NCBI RefSeq assembly: GCF_000325745.1 | Contig: NC_019907.1 | Location: 888,001 to 952,000 of the forward strand | Origin: Liberibacter crescens BT-1 | GTDB lineage: Bacteria; Pseudomonadota; Alphaproteobacteria; Rhizobiales; Rhizobiaceae | Direction: 5' to 3' | DNA length: 64,000 nucleotides | Shown here: positions 60,017 to 64,000 of the stretch, one piece after another | How the letters are laid out: each line of letters begins with the position of its first letter | Numbering within the stretch: position 1 is the stretch's first letter | Notes under the pieces: generated by a model | What the model was told of the DNA's origin: nothing | The model's database searches: none | Seen by the model: only the letters and a program-made list of their open reading frames with translations | Program-made: the position numbers and the translations under genes

Positions 60017-61237
60017 CTAATTAAAAACATGAAGAGCATATTCCAAAGATTCAATAAGTTTATCAACCTCTTCATGAGTATTATACATCGAAAAAGAAAC
60101 CCGACAAAGAGAATTTATCCCTAAAAATTTCAGGAGCGGCTGCGCACAATGTGACCCGGACCGAACAGCAATACCTCTCTTATCCAACAACATTGCAAGA
60201 TCATAAGAATGAATCTTTCCTAACTGGAAAGAAAAAATACCGGCTCTTTCTGAAGCATTACCTACTAAATGACAAGCACTCATTGACATTAAACGTTCCT
60301 TGACATAGGCTGCTAATTTTTCTTCATAATCAAAAATACTATCTCGACCAATAGATTCTATATAATCCAAGGAAGCACCAAGAGCTATAGCCTGCACAAT
60401 CGGAGGAGTTCCTGCTTCAAACCGATATGGAGGAAGATTATAGGAAATGCTGTCTTGATCAACTTCAATAATCATCTCTCCACCGCCCATAAAAGGTCTC
60501 ATTTCCTGAAGACGATCTTCCTTGCCATAAAGCACTCCAATACCTGATGGACCATAAAGCTTATGTCCAGTCATTGTATACCAATCACAATCAAGATCAC
60601 GAACATCAAGTGGAACATGCACAGCTCCTTGGCTGCCATCAACTAAAACAGGAACTCCATGCTCATGTGCAATACGACAGATATCCTTAATAGGCACCTT
60701 TGTTCCTAGAACATTCGAAACATGCGTGATTGCAACTAATTTTGTACGCTCTGTTAAAGATTTTGTAAATTCCTCTATATCTAGGACACCATTACTATCT
60801 ACTGGAATCCAAATCAATTTAGCTCCACAACGCTCTCGTAAAAAATGCCACGGAACAATATTCGAATGATGCTCCATAATAGATAAAACAATTTCATCAC
60901 CCTCACGAATATTTTCCATCCCCCAACTATAAGCAACGGTATTAATTGCTTCTGTAGAAGATTTTGTAAAAACAATTTCTTCGGGAGAAGAGGTATTCAT
61001 AAAACGACAAACTTTACCACGCGCAGCTTCATAGGCTTCTGTTGCTGCGTTAGACAAAAAATGTATTCCACGATGTACATTAGAATATTCCTGGCAATAA
61101 ACTTTAACTATCGTGTCAATCATTACCTGGGGTTTTTGAGCAGAAGCGGCATTATCAAGGTAGATGAGAGGTTTTCCATAAATTTTTTGTGCCAGTATAG
61201 GAAAATCTTGACGTATCGCTTGAATATCATAAGTCAT
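60017..61237 (-). CDS. sufS: Cysteine desulfurase SufS
   Basis: A 406-residue PLP enzyme that supplies sulfur. The PLP lysine is in TMTGHKLYGPSGIGVLYG near residue 225, and the catalytic Cys is in RSGSHCAQPLLKFLG near residue 362. HRGIHFLSNAATEAYE and SIMEHHSNIVPW are typical of the SufS (group II) class. It follows sufD with four bases between. SufE or SufU is not seen in the window. Confidence 0.96.
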   Translation of the reverse strand: MTYDIQAIRQDFPILAQKIYGKPLIYLDNAASAQKPQVMIDTIVKVYCQEYSNVHRGIHFLSNAATEAYEAARGKVCRFMNTSSPEEIVFTKSSTEAINTVAYSWGMENIREGDEIVLSIMEHHSNIVPWHFLRERCGAKLIWIPVDSNGVLDIEEFTKSLTERTKLVAITHVSNVLGTKVPIKDICRIAHEHGVPVLVDGSQGAVHVPLDVRDLDCDWYTMTGHKLYGPSGIGVLYGKEDRLQEMRPFMGGGEMIIEVDQDSISYNLPPYRFEAGTPPIVQAIALGASLDYIESIGRDSIFDYEEKLAAYVKERLMSMSACHLVGNASERAGIFSFQLGKIHSYDLAMLLDKRGIAVRSGSHCAQPLLKFLGINSLCRVSFSMYNTHEEVDKLIESLEYALHVFN

Positions 61238-61241
61238 AACT

Positions 61242-62498
61242 CTATTTCTCTAACCACAAGGAAAAGATGTTCTCTACTGCTTCAATTAATTGCGGATCTT
61301 CTAAATCAGAGAGAATTTCAATAATAAACGCATGAATTAACAAAGAACGAGCTTTACATTCTGGGATACCTCGAGCCATGAGATAATAAAGATGACGATG
61401 ATCAATATCAGAAATTGTTGCCCCATGACCACACTGAACATCATTTGCAAAAATTTCCAGTTCTGGCTTGACAGAAAAACTTCCTTTATTTGAAACCAAC
61501 AAAGAATTACATGCCATACGAGCATCTGTTCTCTGAGCATCACGCGCAACACGTATCATCCCTTGAAATACACCATTCGCTTGATCCAATACCACATTCC
61601 GAATTATCTGTGAAGAACGTGTATCAATCGTATTATGATGCAAAACTACAGAAAGATCATTATGCGTTTCATTCCTCAACAAATTAATGCCTCGCAACAT
61701 CATCCCAGAATCTTTACCGTTAATATCCAGAAAAATTTCCTGTCGAACTAAAGAACCGCCTGCATTAATAACAACGAGTTTTAGGGATGCTTCTTTTTCC
61801 AAGATAATCCTTAATTGTCCAAGATGAACATCATCTTTACCTTGTTGTTGTATCATTACCCAAACAACTTCTGCGCCAGCTCCAACTCTTATTTCTGAAA
61901 TTGAGGAGACAAAACTATTATTAGTTGTCATTGCTCTATGACGTTCTATAAAAGTTGCTTTTGACTTCGCTCCAAATCTCACAGAAAACCGAACATGTGC
62001 TTGCCCACCTGCATATAAAGATTGCAATTCTATTGGTTTCAAAAAGCAAGAATTATCTGGAATATGAATAACATAACCATCTTGGACGAATATTCCATTA
62101 ACGTATCCAATAGCATCATGTTGACCAAGAGATGCCAGATTTTCTACTGCTTTACCATTCTCTAGAAACTGAGAAAAACGATCAATATTGATTCCAGTTA
62201 TTTTAGTATCATAGGCTTTTCCCTGTTTAACAAAAAGTTGGTAACTATCTTTTACCAAACAATCAGGTACTAGATTATCAAAACTGAATTCTTTGTCTTC
62301 TGGAAGGGATTTTAATAATGTCTTTAGATTAGTATAATGCCAAAATTCAACTTTTGGTGTTGGAAACCCTTGATTACAAAAATCCTGAAATAAACGATTA
62401 CGCACTGCCAACACATCCTGATTACCGGGAAGCATCTGATGGCACGTATTGTACTTTGAAATCAACATCTTCTCTAGGTCTGTCAAGAAGGTTCCCAC
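61242..62498 (-). CDS. sufD: Fe-S cluster scaffold subunit SufD
   Basis: A 418-residue SufBD-family subunit of the SufBC2D scaffold. The C-terminal half shows HNTIDTRSSQIIRNVV, a region ARMACNSLLVSNKGS and CGHGATISDIDHRHLYYL, the family pattern. The start is probably GTG at 62498, six bases after sufC; an ATG ten codons later (62468) is the alternative. Coupling with sufC is tight. Confidence 0.93.
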   Translation of the reverse strand: MGTFLTDLEKMLISKYNTCHQMLPGNQDVLAVRNRLFQDFCNQGFPTPKVEFWHYTNLKTLLKSLPEDKEFSFDNLVPDCLVKDSYQLFVKQGKAYDTKITGINIDRFSQFLENGKAVENLASLGQHDAIGYVNGIFVQDGYVIHIPDNSCFLKPIELQSLYAGGQAHVRFSVRFGAKSKATFIERHRAMTTNNSFVSSISEIRVGAGAEVVWVMIQQQGKDDVHLGQLRIILEKEASLKLVVINAGGSLVRQEIFLDINGKDSGMMLRGINLLRNETHNDLSVVLHHNTIDTRSSQIIRNVVLDQANGVFQGMIRVARDAQRTDARMACNSLLVSNKGSFSVKPELEIFANDVQCGHGATISDIDHRHLYYLMARGIPECKARSLLIHAFIIEILSDLEDPQLIEAVENIFSLWLEK

Positions 62499-62504
62499 TC
62501 TTTA

Positions 62505-63287
62505 TTAAACCCTTCTTTCATTTCCAGAAACAGAATTTGCGTCTTTTATGACCCCAGAATAACCGTTCTTTTCAAGCTCCAGAGCAATATGAGCATTACC
62601 TGTTTTAATAATTTTGCCAGCATAAAGAACATGAACAGTATCTGGAACAATATATTGTAGCAATCTTTGGTAGTGAGTAATAATAATAAATGTACGATCA
62701 GGATCACGAAGAGCATTCACTCCATCAGCAACTATCCTTAAAGCATCAATATCTAACCCTGAATCTGTTTCATCAAGAATACATAATTTTGGTTTTAATA
62801 AACTCATCTGCAACATTTCAACACGTTTTTTCTCTCCACCAGAAAAACCAAAATTAAGTGGACGCTTGAGCATATCCATATCAATCTTCAGATCACTGGC
62901 AGCACTTTTAACATAGCGTATAAAATCAGGAGTTGAAAGCTCATCTTCATTGCGAGCTTTTCGCTGTTCATTCATCGCTACTTTTAAAAATTGCATCGTT
63001 GGAATACCTGGAATTTCTACCGGATATTGAAAAGCTAAAAAAATACCACTTATAGCACGCTCAACAATATCCATATCGAGGATACTTTTATTTTTATACA
63101 AGATGTCTCCACCCGTAACCTCATAATCCTTATGACCCGAGAGAACATAAGAAAGCGTTGACTTACCTGATCCATTCGGCCCCATGATTGCAGCAACCTC
63201 ACCGGCTTTTACCCGCAGATTGAGTCCACTAATAATCTCTGTATCCGTTTCCAGAATTTTGGCATACAGATTTTTAATTTCAAGCAT
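62505..63287 (-). CDS. sufC: Fe-S cluster assembly ATPase SufC
   Basis: A 260-residue ABC-type ATPase that drives the SufBCD scaffold. Walker A is GPNGSGKSTLSYVL near residue 36, the signature GFSGGEKKRVEMLQM near residue 148 and Walker B LCILDETDSGLDIDAL near residue 168, with the LDI variant usual in SufC. Starts at ATG 63287 after the sufB stop region. Part of the sufB-C-D operon. Confidence 0.97.
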   Translation of the reverse strand: MLEIKNLYAKILETDTEIISGLNLRVKAGEVAAIMGPNGSGKSTLSYVLSGHKDYEVTGGDILYKNKSILDMDIVERAISGIFLAFQYPVEIPGIPTMQFLKVAMNEQRKARNEDELSTPDFIRYVKSAASDLKIDMDMLKRPLNFGFSGGEKKRVEMLQMSLLKPKLCILDETDSGLDIDALRIVADGVNALRDPDRTFIIITHYQRLLQYIVPDTVHVLYAGKIIKTGNAHIALELEKNGYSGVIKDANSVSGNERRV

Positions 63288-63338
63288 CTTTTCTTTCCAT
63301 ATAATCGTAAGATAGGTATATAATATATTAAAATTGTA

Positions 63339-64000
63339 TTAACCAACCGATCCTTCTAATGAGATATCAATAAGCTTTTGCGCTTCAACAGCAAACTCCA
63401 TAGGAAGCTTTTGTAATACTTCTTTTACAAAACCATTGACAATTAACGCTATTGCTTTTTCTTCAGGAATACCGCGTTGTAAACAATAAAACAAATGTTC
63501 ATCAGAAATTTTTGAAGTCGTCGCTTCATGCTCAAAATTACATGATGAATTCTTTGCTTCAATATAAGGAACAGTATGCGCTCCGCATTTATCTCCGATT
63601 AACAAACTATCACATTGCGTAAAATTACGAGCACCAGTAGCTCGACGATGACCCAAAACTTTACCACGATACGTATTATCAGAAAAACCAGCAGCTATTC
63701 CTTTAGAAATAACCCTACTGGTTGTATTCTTAGCAAGATGTATCATCTTGGTACCACTGTCTATCTGCTGGAATCCGTTGGAAATAGCGATAGAATAAAA
63801 TTCCCCAGAGGAACCTTCACCACGCAAAACACAAGAAGGGTATTTCCAGGTAATCGCTGATCCAGTTTCTACTTGAGTCCACGAAATCTTTGCTTTCTTA
63901 CCACGACAATCTCCTCGTTTGGTAACAAAATTATAAACGCCGCCTTTACCTTCCTTATCTCCTGGATACCAATTTTGAACTGTAGAATACCTAATTTCCG
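63339..64000 (-). CDS. sufB: Fe-S cluster scaffold subunit SufB, C-terminal part (5' end outside window)
   Basis: The frame runs open to the window edge; at the edge it reads [16 protein letters not shown], then [11 protein letters not shown], which are SufB motifs. The stretch [16 protein letters not shown] and the end with [19 protein letters not shown] are also family signatures. The internal ATG at 63827 is not a start. First gene of the visible SUF operon; only about 220 C-terminal residues are seen. Confidence 0.97.
   Translation of the reverse strand, partial: EIRYSTVQNWYPGDKEGKGGVYNFVTKRGDCRGKKAKISWTQVETGSAITWKYPSCVLRGEGSSGEFYSIAISNGFQQIDSGTKMIHLAKNTTSRVISKGIAAGFSDNTYRGKVLGHRRATGARNFTQCDSLLIGDKCGAHTVPYIEAKNSSCNFEHEATTSKISDEHLFYCLQRGIPEEKAIALIVNGFVKEVLQKLPMEFAVEAQKLIDISLEGSVG

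Overview
The window looks like chromosome from a reduced, AT-rich member of the Rhizobiales (Hyphomicrobiales). Support comes from the purE-purK-rpmJ order with the long zinc-free L36, serA-serC of the rhizobial type, the MotA/OmpA pair beside an inositol monophosphatase, a DUF1217 protein, and rhizobial-type tRNA-Trp and tRNA-Met. The EF-Tu sequence, the low G+C and the small gene set fit the Liberibacter lineage best (a L. crescens-like organism), with Bartonella as the less likely alternative. That assignment is inference from remembered family sequences, not from a search.

Layout. 1-4120: the end of glyS, a secreted HPE1-like protein with a 30-bp tandem repeat, purD, a set of hairpins, ubiA and a probable DUF6101 protein. 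4121-14145: a six-repeat DUF1217 protein, an OmpR/EnvZ-type two-component pair, a TauE/SafE permease, uvrB and glutamine-dependent nadE. 14177-21341: a secreted protein, the malic enzyme/phosphotransacetylase protein maeB, and a Mla/Ttg2-type lipid transport operon in which the ATPase and the MCE substrate-binding protein are fused into one 726-residue protein. 21561-24045: lineage-specific small proteins, a His-rich secreted protein and a glutathione transferase whose 3' end is frameshifted by a perfect 28-bp tandem duplication.

24199-30496 is a minus-strand run (hemF, ung, aldehyde dehydrogenase, GNAT acetyltransferase, a frameshifted MFS transporter, a FAD oxidoreductase). 30748-32577 is an ABC exporter. 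32649-47027 is the transcription/translation block read on the minus strand: tRNA-Met, tuf, a glycosyltransferase, tRNA-Trp, secE, nusG, rplK, rplA, rplJ, rplL, rpoB, rpoC, ended by a clear terminator. The str operon (rpsL-rpsG-fusA) that usually follows rpoC is not here. 47191-55710: mnmA, serA, serC with a structured leader, an OmpA/MotB-like and MotA/TolQ-like pair, an inositol monophosphatase and a Sel1-repeat protein. 56123-57930: purE, purK, rpmJ. 58054-59074: two small unknown proteins. 59172-64000: the SUF iron-sulfur operon (sufB-sufC-sufD-sufS-sufT-like-sufA-like), with sufB cut by the window end.

No CRISPR array, prophage, transposase or recognisable defence island was seen. The most notable items are the MlaF-MlaD fusion, the two recent-looking frameshifts (gst and the MFS transporter), the repeat-bearing HPE1-like secreted protein, the hairpins between purD and ubiA, the structured serC leader, and unusual residues in the rifampicin-pocket region of RpoB.
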